Notes under the pieces: model-generated
Seen by the model: the letters and a program-made list of their open reading frames with translations, nothing else
Told to the model about the DNA's origin: nothing
Databases searched by the model: none
Source of the DNA: Balneolaceae bacterium
GTDB taxonomy: Bacteria > Bacteroidota > Rhodothermia > Balneolales > Balneolaceae
NCBI GenBank assembly: GCA_034521445.1
Contig: JAXHMM010000012.1
Coordinates: 123,351-187,350 of the forward strand
Length of the DNA: 64,000 bases
Direction: 5' to 3'
Part shown: positions 1 to 8,835 of the stretch, piece after piece
How the letters are laid out: each line of letters begins with the position of its first letter
Numbering within the stretch: position 1 is the first letter of the stretch
Translations under genes and position numbers: made by a program

Positions 1-232
1 CCTCTCCGCCACGGGCATCGCCGGTCCGGAGGGAGGCACCCCGGATAAGCCGGTGGGTACCGTCTGGGTGGGGTACTGGAGCAAGGAGCGTCACTTTGCA
101 TTTCGGGCCTGTTTCACCGACGACCGCCAGGTCAACAAGGACCGGACGGTTGCCGTGGCGCTGGACGCGGTGCGGCGCACCCTGACCGGGGCGAGCAGTC
201 TGCCCTACGGAATGCAATCCGAATCCGCTTGA
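1..232 (+). CDS. cinA: CinA C-terminal fragment (nicotinamide-nucleotide amidase domain), 5' partial
   Basis: The reading frame is open from base 2 and ends with TGA at 230-232, giving the last 76 residues of a protein that begins outside the window. The stretch SATGIAGPEGGTPDKPVGTV is the hallmark of the CinA C-terminal (PncC) domain, which deamidates nicotinamide mononucleotide in pyridine nucleotide salvage. Only the end of that domain is present, so it cannot be said whether the N-terminal MoaB-like domain exists. The stop codon overlaps the TTG start of the next gene, so the two are probably translated together. Confidence 0.88.
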   Translation, partial: LSATGIAGPEGGTPDKPVGTVWVGYWSKERHFAFRACFTDDRQVNKDRTVAVALDAVRRTLTGASSLPYGMQSESA

Positions 233-2202
233 CCGCCCGCCCGACAGCATATCTCTTTGTGCTTGCCCTGCTGCTGCCGTCGGCAGCCTCGGCCCAGGTG
301 GCCGACACTACCCACACGGCAGCCGACTCCCTGGCTTCCGACTCCCTGCAGGTGCAACGTCCCGACAGCGCGGCCTCCGACAGTGCCGGCCTTACGGTGC
401 GCCCCTGGGATTTTCACCCCTCGCTGGGCGCCGAGAAACTGGCTTCCGACAGCACGCTGCGCTGGCAGATCTGGCCGGACTTGAGCTACCTGCAGAACAC
501 CCGGCCAGGGGTCATTACCTACAGGCTGGGGACCATGGGGCGTTCCAGCGGCATACAGGACGGCGCCCTCGAAGCGCGATACCAGGAGCTTTTCTGGGAG
601 AACATCCCCATGAACGATCCCGTGAGCGGTACCTTTCACGGGTATCTGCTGCCGCACAACAAGCTACTCGCAGCCTGGGGCGAGGATGCGGGCGGCGCCC
701 GGCGCACCCGCTACTTCCTGAAGCCATGGTACCTGCTGGAGCCCCTGTCGCGCATCTCCTACCAGGAGAGCACCTTTGACAACCGCTCCCTAGAATTTAT
801 GGTGAGCCACAACCTTTCGCGCCGCACCAACGCAGAGATCAGCTACTGGGACCGGCGTGACGGGGGAGCCTACAGCAATTCGGGTGTGCAGGGACGGCAA
901 ATATTCGCGCGCCTTTTCCACCAGCTGGGTCCCCGCGAGGCACTCAAGCTGCAGTTCAGCAGCGACGCCTACACCGCGGGAGAGCCTTTCGGCTACCTCG
1001 TGGGAGATCCCCTGCGCTACAACTTCAATCGTTTTACGACCTCGGCCCGCGAACCGGGAGGCGAGTCGGAGACGGGCTCAAACGTACTTGCCCTTCAGTA
1101 CTACCGCCGTCCGGCCGATTCGGCCCGTACGCAGAACGACCTTCAGGCGGGTATCTGGTATCGGGGAACCCGCCGCGAGCTGTCCTGGTCGGCCGACACC
1201 CTGTCTTACAAGACGCCGGTGGTCGGCGCCTCACTAAGGCGCTGGTGGGAGGAGGCGGACTGGTCGGCAGAGGCGGGCGCGCGCACTATCCACCTTTTCC
1301 AGGGCGGCGGTTCCGCCTATACCGGCGGCTACCTTGCCCATGTGGAGGGCGACGCGGCGCTGCGCGCAGCCTTGCTTCCCCGCCTGGAGGGACGCGCCGA
1401 GGCCGGGGCGGGCTGGCGGTCGGACAGCTACGGTAACTGGCGGTTGCAGACCGGCCTGCAGTGGAACCGCGGGGGCGACCTCGGGCTGTCGGCCAGCGCC
1501 TTTGCGGGCCGTCGCATGCCCACGCCCCAGCAGCTCTACTGGTCCTCGCAGGGCTACGACGGGAATCCGGACCTTGAAACCGAGGGCTATACGGGCTACA
1601 GGGCCGTACTGCACTACCAAATACTGCCCCGCCTGGAAGGGTCGACCACCCTCGAGTTCAAGCACCTGGACGGGGCGGTGATGGCCGATATCACTGCCGA
1701 CAGCGCCTTTTTAAATACATCGGCCTACTGGTCGTCCGCAGCCGTTACCCGACTGGCCTGGGAAAGTGAGCACCTGGAACTAAGCGGTTCGGCCACGCTG
1801 CATGCCTTTTCAGGGGAAGGGCCCGGATTTCCGCAGAAATGGCGCGGTGCGCGGCACCGCAAACTCTGGCTGCGATGGGGCGCATGGTGGAAGGGCTACC
1901 TCTTCGGGCGCGCTACCTACGTCAAGGCGGGAGTGTCGGGAATGGCCTCGGGTCTGAACTACCGTCCCGACACCTACCTGCCCGAGCTGGATTTCTGGCA
2001 GCCGGCCGGCGGCTCCGGGCTGCTGCCGCGCTTCCACCGCCTGGACGCTGAGCTTTCGGCGCGGGTCCGGACCATCATGATCACACTCCGTTGGGAAAAC
2101 GTACTGGAGGATGTTACTCAGGCAGGCTATTTTGAAACCTTGGGTCGCCCCATGCATGGCAGACGCCTGCTTTTCGGCATCCGTGCCCAATTCAGAAACT
2201 GA
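229..2202 (+). CDS. Outer-membrane beta-barrel protein resembling TonB-dependent receptors
   Basis: 657 residues. The TTG start at 229 overlaps the cinA stop and is preferred because it gives a complete signal peptide (basic MTAR, hydrophobic core, cleavage near ASAQ at about residue 23). A Ser/Asp/Thr-rich linker follows. Residues about 85-150 look like a diverged plug region, and the rest alternates aromatic and polar residues as in membrane beta strands. A motif near residue 450 (GNPDLETEGYTGYR) resembles the conserved late-barrel motif of TonB receptors. I see no clear TonB box. The substrate is unknown and nothing beside it points to one. It could instead be classified as a putative porin. 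Confidence 0.72.
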   Translation: MTARPTAYLFVLALLLPSAASAQVADTTHTAADSLASDSLQVQRPDSAASDSAGLTVRPWDFHPSLGAEKLASDSTLRWQIWPDLSYLQNTRPGVITYRLGTMGRSSGIQDGALEARYQELFWENIPMNDPVSGTFHGYLLPHNKLLAAWGEDAGGARRTRYFLKPWYLLEPLSRISYQESTFDNRSLEFMVSHNLSRRTNAEISYWDRRDGGAYSNSGVQGRQIFARLFHQLGPREALKLQFSSDAYTAGEPFGYLVGDPLRYNFNRFTTSAREPGGESETGSNVLALQYYRRPADSARTQNDLQAGIWYRGTRRELSWSADTLSYKTPVVGASLRRWWEEADWSAEAGARTIHLFQGGGSAYTGGYLAHVEGDAALRAALLPRLEGRAEAGAGWRSDSYGNWRLQTGLQWNRGGDLGLSASAFAGRRMPTPQQLYWSSQGYDGNPDLETEGYTGYRAVLHYQILPRLEGSTTLEFKHLDGAVMADITADSAFLNTSAYWSSAAVTRLAWESEHLELSGSATLHAFSGEGPGFPQKWRGARHRKLWLRWGAWWKGYLFGRATYVKAGVSGMASGLNYRPDTYLPELDFWQPAGGSGLLPRFHRLDAELSARVRTIMITLRWENVLEDVTQAGYFETLGRPMHGRRLLFGIRAQFRN

Positions 2203-2283
2203 AATCGTGTACGCCGGGCAGGGCGTACCGGAAACTGTGGTGCCAGCGGCTGCGCAACGTTTAATAAACCCACGCACACGCGC

Positions 2284-3196
2284 ATGAGCTTCGGATACGT
2301 GCTTAAGGAGGGCCTGGCCGGATTCAGCCGTGCTCGGCTGGCGGCCATTCACCTCCATTTTTTCACTTTTCATCGCCGTGCTGCTGCTGGGCGTACTGGC
2401 CCGAGTCTCCTGGAACGCCTACGAAGTGGGACAGAGCCTGCAGCAGTCTATCGACGTGGAGGTCTTCCTGGAGGAGATGCAGGCATCCTCCCGCGAGAGC
2501 CTGCGCAGCCGCCTGGCCTCCGAGCGCCTGGTGGAGGGGGTTACTTTTATCAGCAAGGACAGCGCGGCCGCCATTTTCCGCCGCGAGTTCGGGATGGAGG
2601 GCGCGCCGATGGCCGATCTTGAATTCCTGCCCGCGTCGTTCCGCCTGCGCATGCGCGCCGAGGTCGGCGTGCAGCAGGTTGACAGCCTGGTGGCCCAGGT
2701 GCGCAGCCTGGAAGGCGTGGAAGAGGTGGAATTCAACCAGCAGCTTCTGCAGATGATCCAGAGCCGCTTCCGCACGGTGGCCGTCGCGGGCTCTGGCCTG
2801 GGCCTACTCATCCTGCTTGCGTCCCTTATCCTTGTATTTAACACCATCCGCCTCACCATTTACGCCAAACGGGGACTCATCAGGGCCATGAAGCTGGTGG
2901 GGGCCACCAACGGCTTTATCCGGCGTCCATTTGTGGTGGAGGGCGTCCTGCAGGGCCTGGTGGCAGGGGGACTGGCCGTCGCCGTGGCGTGGGCGCTCTT
3001 CCAATACGCGGTGCCACGCTACATACCCCAGTTCGGGGTACTCTCGTGGCCTTTCGGACATTGGTACTGGCTCTGCGGAGGGATGCTGCTGCTCTCGGTG
3101 CTCATGGGTCTGCTGGGCAGCCAGCTTGGCGGCGCGCCGCTTCATACAGAAGACCTCCATCTCAGAGTAGGTTCGCCCGGGCGCAGGCCGCGGTAA
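2284..3196 (+). CDS. ftsX: Cell-division ABC transporter permease FtsX (one frame break)
   Basis: FtsX is the membrane half of the FtsEX complex, which controls peptidoglycan hydrolases at the division site. The typical N-terminus (MSFGYVLKEGLAGFSRARLA) starts at ATG 2284. The frame then shifts by one base near 2347, and the rest (FTSIFSLFIAVLLLGVL onward) continues in another frame to TAA at 3196. Repaired length is about 303 residues, normal for FtsX. It has one N-terminal membrane segment, a periplasmic domain of about 110 residues and three C-terminal segments. FtsE is not adjacent; the only similar ATPase in the window is the LolD-type protein at 52.5 kb. The break is probably a sequence error because FtsX is conserved and the remainder is intact. 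Confidence 0.85.
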
Positions 3197-3218
3197 GCGG
3201 ATAAACCGTGAAGGCGGG

Positions 3219-3722
3219 CTAGTTGACAGCCTGCCGCTTCTTGTTCTTGATCTCCTCCTTGCGCTCGCAGGTATCGATGTCGCTGCAGTTGCCAAAGAAA
3301 TGCAGGGAGTGTCCGCTGATCTTGAAGTCGTGCATTTTTTCCATCATAGTCTTGATCTCCTGGATGCGCGGGTCGCAGAACTCCATGACGGCGCCGCACT
3401 CGCGGCAGATGATGTGGTCGTGCTGCTGGTAGGCGTAGGCGCGTTCGTAGTAGTACTGGTTTTTGCCGAACTGGTGACGCTGCACCAGGCCGCACTCCAC
3501 CAACAAGTCGAGGGTGTTGTAGACGGTGGCCCGGGAGACCCGGGTGCCCGAATTTTTCATGTTGAAGAAGATGTCGTCGGCATCAAAGTGGCCGTCTGAA
3601 CGGTAGATCTCCTCCAGAACCATAAATCGCTCAGGCGTCTGTCGCTGGTTGTGCTCTTTGAGATAGGAGCGGAAAATCTCCTTGACCAGGTCGATGGTTT
3701 CTTCTTTCGCGGGATGTGCCAT
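3219..3722 (-). CDS. fur: Fur-family metal-responsive transcriptional regulator
   Basis: 167 residues, the usual Fur length. Residues 1-85 form the winged-helix domain with the Fur signature SRATVYNTLDLLVECGLV. The C-terminal half has the metal ligands HDH (101-103) and two cysteine pairs, C106/C109 and C146/C152, the second pair six apart rather than CxxC. It probably represses iron-uptake or peroxide-stress genes when metal-loaded; the sequence alone does not separate Fur from PerR or Zur. It is transcribed divergently from the acyl-CoA synthetase gene, with a 197-base shared upstream region, and is convergent with ftsX. Confidence 0.88.
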   Translation of the reverse strand: MAHPAKEETIDLVKEIFRSYLKEHNQRQTPERFMVLEEIYRSDGHFDADDIFFNMKNSGTRVSRATVYNTLDLLVECGLVQRHQFGKNQYYYERAYAYQQHDHIICRECGAVMEFCDPRIQEIKTMMEKMHDFKISGHSLHFFGNCSDIDTCERKEEIKNKKRQAVN

Positions 3723-3747
3723 AGGTATGAAGTTATTTGGCTCGAAT

Positions 3748-3755
3748 GGAATATA
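3748..3755 (-). promoter_or_regulatory. Possible promoter -7 element for fur
   Basis: Reads TATATTCC on the minus strand, 26-33 bases before the fur start codon, close to the TAnnTTTG element of Bacteroidota promoters. The sequence TGTTATATTC that contains most of it recurs on the plus strand upstream of the divergent acyl-CoA synthetase gene. Confidence 0.35.
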
Positions 3756-3879
3756 ACAAATTGATACGCCCGAGGAAATCAGCGGGAAGGGGCTCAGGTA
3801 CCGGCCTGCTGAGGACGGGGCAGCCGCTCCTCGGTGTACGCGGCTGACGTGCTTATGGTGATATATCCCAACAGAATGT

Positions 3880-3887
3880 TATATTCG
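3880..3887 (+). promoter_or_regulatory. Possible promoter -7 element for the acyl-CoA synthetase gene
   Basis: TATATTCG lies 33-40 bases before ATG 3920 and differs from TAnnTTTG by one base. It sits inside TGTTATATTC, which is repeated in opposite orientation upstream of fur, so the shared stretch could also be an operator. Confidence 0.35.
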
Positions 3888-3919
3888 GACTGTTGTTATG
3901 ACCCAAACAGAAGTGTCCC

Positions 3920-5800
3920 ATGCCCATTGTTGTCGCCTTTGAAACGCTGACGGAGCTCTTCTGGAATCTTTCCGAAAAGAACCGGGATGCCGGCAAAGCC
4001 GCTTTCGCCCGCAAGCCCTCCTCCGACGAACCCTACGAGACCATCGGCTGGGAACGGGTGACCGAGGACGTGATGGCCCTGGCCGCCTGGATGACAGACT
4101 GGGGCGTGCAGCCCGGCGACCGTGTGGCCATTCTGAGCGAGAACCGCTACGAGTGGGCGGTGGTGGATCTGGCCCTGCAGACCATTGGGGCGGTCAATGT
4201 CTCCCTCTACACCTCCCTGCCGCCGGGGCAGTGCCAATACATCCTGGAGAACTCGGAGGCGCAGCTATTTTTCGTTTCCACCGGCATTCAGCTCAAGAAA
4301 GCCGTTCAGGTATTCGACGACTGCCCGGACCTGAAGCAGGTGGTGGCCTTTGACGCGCCGAAGGTGGAGGAGTACGGGGAGAAGCCCTACGTACAACTCT
4401 TTGAGGAGGTCATGGACGAGGGTGCCCTGCTGCTGCCCCAATACGAGGAGGAGATTCGCCGCCGATCCCGCGCCGTGGAACCGCAGGACCTGGCCACGCT
4501 CATCTACACGTCCGGCACGACGGGCAAGCCCAAGGGGGCCATGCTCACCCACCGCAACATCGTCAGCAACATCAAGGCGGCCCACCAGCGCATCCATATT
4601 GATGAGAACGACCGCTGCCTCTCCTTTCTGCCGCTGTGCCACTCCTTCGAGCGCACGGCCGGCTACTACGCCATGCTGGCGGGCGGGGCAGAGATTTACT
4701 ACGCGGAAAGCGTGGACACGGTGGCCAGGAACATGACGGAGGCCTGTCCAACGATCATCATCAGCGTGCCGCGGCTCTTTGAAAAGATCTACAACCTGGT
4801 CACTCAGAGCGTGGAAGAGGGTTCGGCCGTCAAGCAGAAAATCTTTGAATGGGCCCTGCAGACCGGCCGACGCTACGTGGATGGGGAGCGAGGGCTGGTA
4901 TCCCTGCAGAAAACGCTGGCTGACAAGCTGGTTTTCGACAAGCTGAAGGAGCGCACCGGGGGACGCATCCGTTTTTTTGTGTCAGGGGGCGCGGCCCTTC
5001 CGGCCAAGATCGGCGATTTTTTCATGGCTGCGGGCCTCAACATCCTGGAGGGTTACGGGCTGACGGAGACTTCGCCGGTTATGTGCTGCAACACCTACGG
5101 GAATGAGCGCATGGGCACCGTAGGCATGGTTATTCCCGGCGTGACCGTGGGAATCCAGCGGCTGGAGAACAGCGAGGTGGTCGCGCATATCAGCGGTGAG
5201 GAGTATCCCAGCGAGCTTACCTCGGAGGAGGGGGAGATCCTGTGCAAGGGCCCCAACGTCATGAAGGGATACTGGAAAAACGAGGAGGCCACCCGCGAGA
5301 TGATCGACGGGGAGGGCTGGCTGCACACCGGGGACGTGGGACGCTTCGTGGACGGGCGGCTCAAGATCACCGACCGCATCAAGCACATGATTGTCAACGC
5401 CGGCGGGAAAAACGTCTACCCGGGTCCCATTGAGGACATGTTCAAGACCAGCAAGTGGGTCGACCAAATGGTGGTGGTCGGTGAAAGAAAGTCCTACATG
5501 GCGGCGCTGATCGTACCCGATTTCGAAGCCCTGGAGAGTCACGCCGAATCCGAGGATATGGACTACAGCTCCACGGAGGAGCTGCTGGCCCGCGAGGAGG
5601 TGCAGAACATCTATAAGCGGGAAATTCGCCGCTATTCGCACGACCTGGCCTCTCACGAGAAAATTCGTGATTTCCGGCTGCTGCCCGAGGAGTTTACTGT
5701 AGAGTCGGGTGAGCTTACGCCCACCCTGAAGATCAAGCGCCGCATCGTGGAGGATAAGTACGGCGAGCTCATTGAGGAGATCTTCCGCGAGGGTCTCTGA
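3920..5800 (+). CDS. fadD: Long-chain fatty acid--CoA ligase (AMP-forming)
   Basis: 626 residues. Activates fatty acids to acyl-CoA through an acyl-adenylate, feeding beta-oxidation or lipid synthesis. The P-loop-like AMP-binding motif TLIYTSGTTGKPKG is at about residues 192-206, the adenylate motif GYGLTETSP at about 378-386, the HTGDVG motif near 468, and the C-terminal catalytic lysine region LTPTLKIKRR near 600. The length and the FVSGGAALP motif match the long-chain (FAA1/FadD15-like) group rather than acetyl-CoA synthetases. It is the first gene of a plus-strand pair with the small membrane protein 40 bases downstream. Confidence 0.9.
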   Translation: MPIVVAFETLTELFWNLSEKNRDAGKAAFARKPSSDEPYETIGWERVTEDVMALAAWMTDWGVQPGDRVAILSENRYEWAVVDLALQTIGAVNVSLYTSLPPGQCQYILENSEAQLFFVSTGIQLKKAVQVFDDCPDLKQVVAFDAPKVEEYGEKPYVQLFEEVMDEGALLLPQYEEEIRRRSRAVEPQDLATLIYTSGTTGKPKGAMLTHRNIVSNIKAAHQRIHIDENDRCLSFLPLCHSFERTAGYYAMLAGGAEIYYAESVDTVARNMTEACPTIIISVPRLFEKIYNLVTQSVEEGSAVKQKIFEWALQTGRRYVDGERGLVSLQKTLADKLVFDKLKERTGGRIRFFVSGGAALPAKIGDFFMAAGLNILEGYGLTETSPVMCCNTYGNERMGTVGMVIPGVTVGIQRLENSEVVAHISGEEYPSELTSEEGEILCKGPNVMKGYWKNEEATREMIDGEGWLHTGDVGRFVDGRLKITDRIKHMIVNAGGKNVYPGPIEDMFKTSKWVDQMVVVGERKSYMAALIVPDFEALESHAESEDMDYSSTEELLAREEVQNIYKREIRRYSHDLASHEKIRDFRLLPEEFTVESGELTPTLKIKRRIVEDKYGELIEEIFREGL

Positions 5801-5840
5801 ACTCCGCTACCAAATTCAATAACGAACAACCCCGCCTATT

Positions 5841-6323
5841 ATGTCATACGGCCTATTTTACTGGATACACATCGTCTCATATATCGCCTGGCTGCTTGCT
5901 TTTGTGGTGAGCCTGGTCATGCTTTTTCGCATCCGGTCCGGGGGACCCGCCCCGAAGGTGCGCTCCATGATGAAAGCCGAAAGGCTGGCCACCAACATCG
6001 GCGCTCACCTCGGTGCCCTCGGCATTCTTATATCGGGCGGGGCCATGGTCTCCATCCCCGCGGGTCCACAGTACGGCTGGTTTCCCTTTTCGGGCGACCT
6101 TGCCTGGCTGGGCGTGAAGCAGGTTCTCTTTTTTATTATCCTGGTGCTCGTGGTTTTCTCCATCCGCAGGGGACGCGCCTTCAAGGAGGCCTTGGCATCC
6201 GAGGCCGAGGGCGAACTGGGCGGGGAGACGGTAAAAAAATGGACCCGCGCCTACGCACTCTCTTTCACGGTGTACATGCTGGTGCTAATCAACACGGTGC
6301 TGGGACTGACCAAGCCGTTCTAG
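5841..6323 (+). CDS. Small four-helix integral membrane protein of unknown function
   Basis: 160 residues with four predicted membrane segments (about residues 5-30, 52-70, 83-108 and 133-155) and short charged loops. The second segment region contains a histidine (AHLGALGILISGGAMVS). The layout resembles small predicted membrane proteins of the DUF2269 type, but I cannot confirm the family. It lies 40 bases after fadD, so co-transcription is likely. Its TAG stop overlaps the TAG stop of the convergent cysteine desulfurase gene within one CTAG at 6320-6323. Confidence 0.7.
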   Translation: MSYGLFYWIHIVSYIAWLLAFVVSLVMLFRIRSGGPAPKVRSMMKAERLATNIGAHLGALGILISGGAMVSIPAGPQYGWFPFSGDLAWLGVKQVLFFIILVLVVFSIRRGRAFKEALASEAEGELGGETVKKWTRAYALSFTVYMLVLINTVLGLTKPF

Positions 6324-7482
6324 TTCAGCCGCCGGTGGCCGTCATGCGGTCCATCACTTTCCAGGCTCTCGAGGAAGTAATCCACGTCCTCTTCGGTATT
6401 GTCCTTGCCCAGGCTGATGCGTATGCTGGCGTTGGCAATCGCCTCGTCCAGTCCGATACCGGAAAGCACATGCGAGGGTTCCACCGCCCCGCTGGTGCAG
6501 GCCGAGCCGTTGGAGACGCAAATGCCCTCCATATCAAGGTTTAGAAGCAGCATTTCTCCGTCCAGGCCACCGCCGTTGCCGTCGGAGAAACCCATGTTGA
6601 TAATATGCGGAACCCCGTGCTCAGGATCGCAGTTGAAGGTCACCTGGCCGTTGTAGCGCTCGCTCACCCCGCCGATGAGCCGCTCGCGCAGCCCGCGGAA
6701 GTGTTCCAGGTGATGGTCGCGTTCCTCCATCACCAGCTCGAGGGCTTTGGCGAGTCCCACGATGCCCGGCACGTTCAGCGTGCCCCCGCGACGCCGGCGC
6801 TCCTGGGAGCCGCCGTGCATCCATGGCATCCAGGGTGATCCGTAGCGCATGTACATCACGCCCACGCCTTCGGGCCGTAGATCTTGTGTCCGCTGATGCT
6901 CAGGAAATCCACGCCGAGGTCATCCACGTCCACGGGAATCTTGCCCACGCTCTGCACGGTGTCGGAGTGCAGGGGTACCCCGTGTTCGCGGCAGATTTCC
7001 GAGATGTCGGAAATGGGATTCACCGAACCGATCTCGTTGTTAACGTGCATGAGCGTGACCAGCGCGGTGTCGTCGGTGATGGCCTCCTCCACCTGGGCGG
7101 GCGAGACCAGGCCGCGTCGGTCGGGCTCCAGGTAGACCGGCTTGTGTCCCCTGCGCTTGGTGTCCTCCACGGTGTGCAGCACGGCGTGGTGTTCCAGGGG
7201 GGAGGTGATCACCTCGCTCTTGCCGGTAGCCTCCATAACGCCCTTGATGACGGCGTTGTCGCTCTCGGTGCCGCCGCTGGTGAAGATGATCTCGGCAGGC
7301 TCGGCCCCGATGAGCTCAGCCACCTTTTCACGGGCTTCCTCCACGGCCACCTTGGCCTCGTTGCCGATCTGATGGGTGGAGTTGGCGTTGCCGAAATGGC
7401 GGGTGAAGTAGGGTTTCATGTGCTCGAGCACCCTCTCGTCTACCGGTGTGGTCGCCGCGTGATCAAAATAAACGGTCTGCAT
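6320..7482 (-). CDS. iscS: Cysteine desulfurase, IscS/NifS type (one frame break)
   Basis: PLP enzyme that removes sulfur from cysteine for Fe-S clusters and thiolated tRNA. The start is ATG at 7482 (MQTVYFDHAATTPVDERVL), preferred over an upstream start that adds 24 non-conserved residues. The PLP lysine lies in SGHKIYGPK, and the active-site cysteine in NGSACTSGAVEPSHVL, typical of the IscS/NifS class. One base is missing in a G run near 6868, so GPKGVGVMY is broken into two frames. Repaired length is about 387 residues, normal for the family. No other Fe-S assembly genes are adjacent. Confidence 0.88.
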
Positions 7483-7560
7483 GCCTGGATCTGTGGTTGG
7501 CGGTTGGTTGGACGCCTTCAAAATAGGAAGATTGCACGAGGAAAAACAGGACATTAACGC

Positions 7561-7592
7561 TTTGTGTAGGGCGGGGGAGTCCCTTATTTTCC
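7561..7592 (+). promoter_or_regulatory. Possible Bacteroidota-type promoter for pgk
   Basis: TTTG at 7561-7564, a 20-base spacer, then TATTTTCC at 7585-7592. This matches the TTTG-N19-21-TAnnTTTG layout with the last two bases of the -7 box changed. The start codon follows 32 bases later. Confidence 0.4.
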
Positions 7593-7624
7593 TTTCGCAT
7601 TTTTAACAACCAGATCTCGCTCCC

Positions 7625-8823
7625 ATGCAGAAGATGACGCTCAAGGACGTTGAACTCGAGGGCAAAAAGGTGCTGACCCGGGTAGATTTCAACGTGCCCC
7701 TGGAGAAGGGGCGCATCACCGACGACAACCGCATCCGGCAGGCCCTTCCCTCCATTCGCTATATTCTGGAGCAAGGCGGTCAGCCCGTACTCACCAGTCA
7801 CCTGGGACGCCCGGGGGGAGACAGGGATGAGAGTCTGAGCCTGGAGCCGGTGGCCCGGTACCTGGACGATCTGCTGGAGGCGTCGGTACGGTTTGCCGCT
7901 GACTGCATCGGGCCGGAGGCGGAGAAGGCCGTGGCGCAGGCGGGGCCCGGCGAGGTGGTGATGCTGGAGAACGTGCGCTTTCATGCCGGCGAGAAGGCCA
8001 ACGATGAGGATTTCTGCCGGCACCTCGCCGCGCACGGCGACCTCTTCTGCAATGACGCCTTCGGCAGCAGTCATCGCGACCACGCTTCCGTGTCGGGCGT
8101 GGCGCGCTACCTGCAGCCGGCCGTCTCCGGTTTCCTGCTGGAGAAGGAGATCGCCTTTCTCTGCGACGCCCTGGAAGACCCCGACCGCCCCTTTGTGGCC
8201 CTCCTGGGCGGGGCGAAGGTCTCCGACAAGATTGGGGTAATCGAACACCTGCTGGGCAAGGTGGATACCATCCTTTTGGGTGGGGCCATGAGCTACACCT
8301 TCTACCGCGCCAAAGGGTGGCCGGTGGGTGATTCCCTGGTGGAGAAGGAGAAGACCAGGCTGGCCTACCGCCTGATGGAACGTGGCGGAGGAGCGGGGCG
8401 TGAAATTCACGCTGCCGCTTGGACAATGTGGTGGCGCGCGCCTTCGACAACGACGCCGAATTCAAGGTGGTGGACGAGTGGGGCATCGAAGACGGCTGGA
8501 TGGGCCTGGACATCGGTCCCCAGACGGCCATTTCCTACGGCAATATCATCAAGGCGGCAGGGACGGTAGTGTGGAACGGTCCCATGGGCGTCTTCGAGAT
8601 GGATAACTTCGCCGATGGCACCCGAGCGGTGGCCGAGGCGCTGGCCGAGGCCACGGGCATGGGCTCCACCACCATCGTGGGAGGGGGGGATTCGGCGGCG
8701 GCCATCCGCCAGGCGGGCCTTGAGGAGAAGGTGAGCCACGTCTCCACGGGAGGAGGCGCCAGCCTGGAGTTTCTGGAAGGCAGGGAGCTGCCCGGGGTGG
8801 CCTGCCTTACCGACCGCGGTTAA
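7625..8823 (+). CDS. pgk: Phosphoglycerate kinase (two frame breaks)
   Basis: Glycolytic enzyme converting 1,3-bisphosphoglycerate and ADP to 3-phosphoglycerate and ATP. The N-domain has [19 protein letters not shown] and the substrate-binding SHLGRPGG; the hinge and nucleotide domain have [17 protein letters not shown] and later [15 protein letters not shown] and [13 protein letters not shown]. Two single-base insertions near 8384 and 8417 move the frame twice within about 35 bases; the segment between reads [11 protein letters not shown], exactly what the family has there. Repaired length is about 398 residues, normal. An essential enzyme with both breaks so close together points to sequence error. 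Confidence 0.9.
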
Positions 8824-8835
8824 AAAGTCCCCGGC

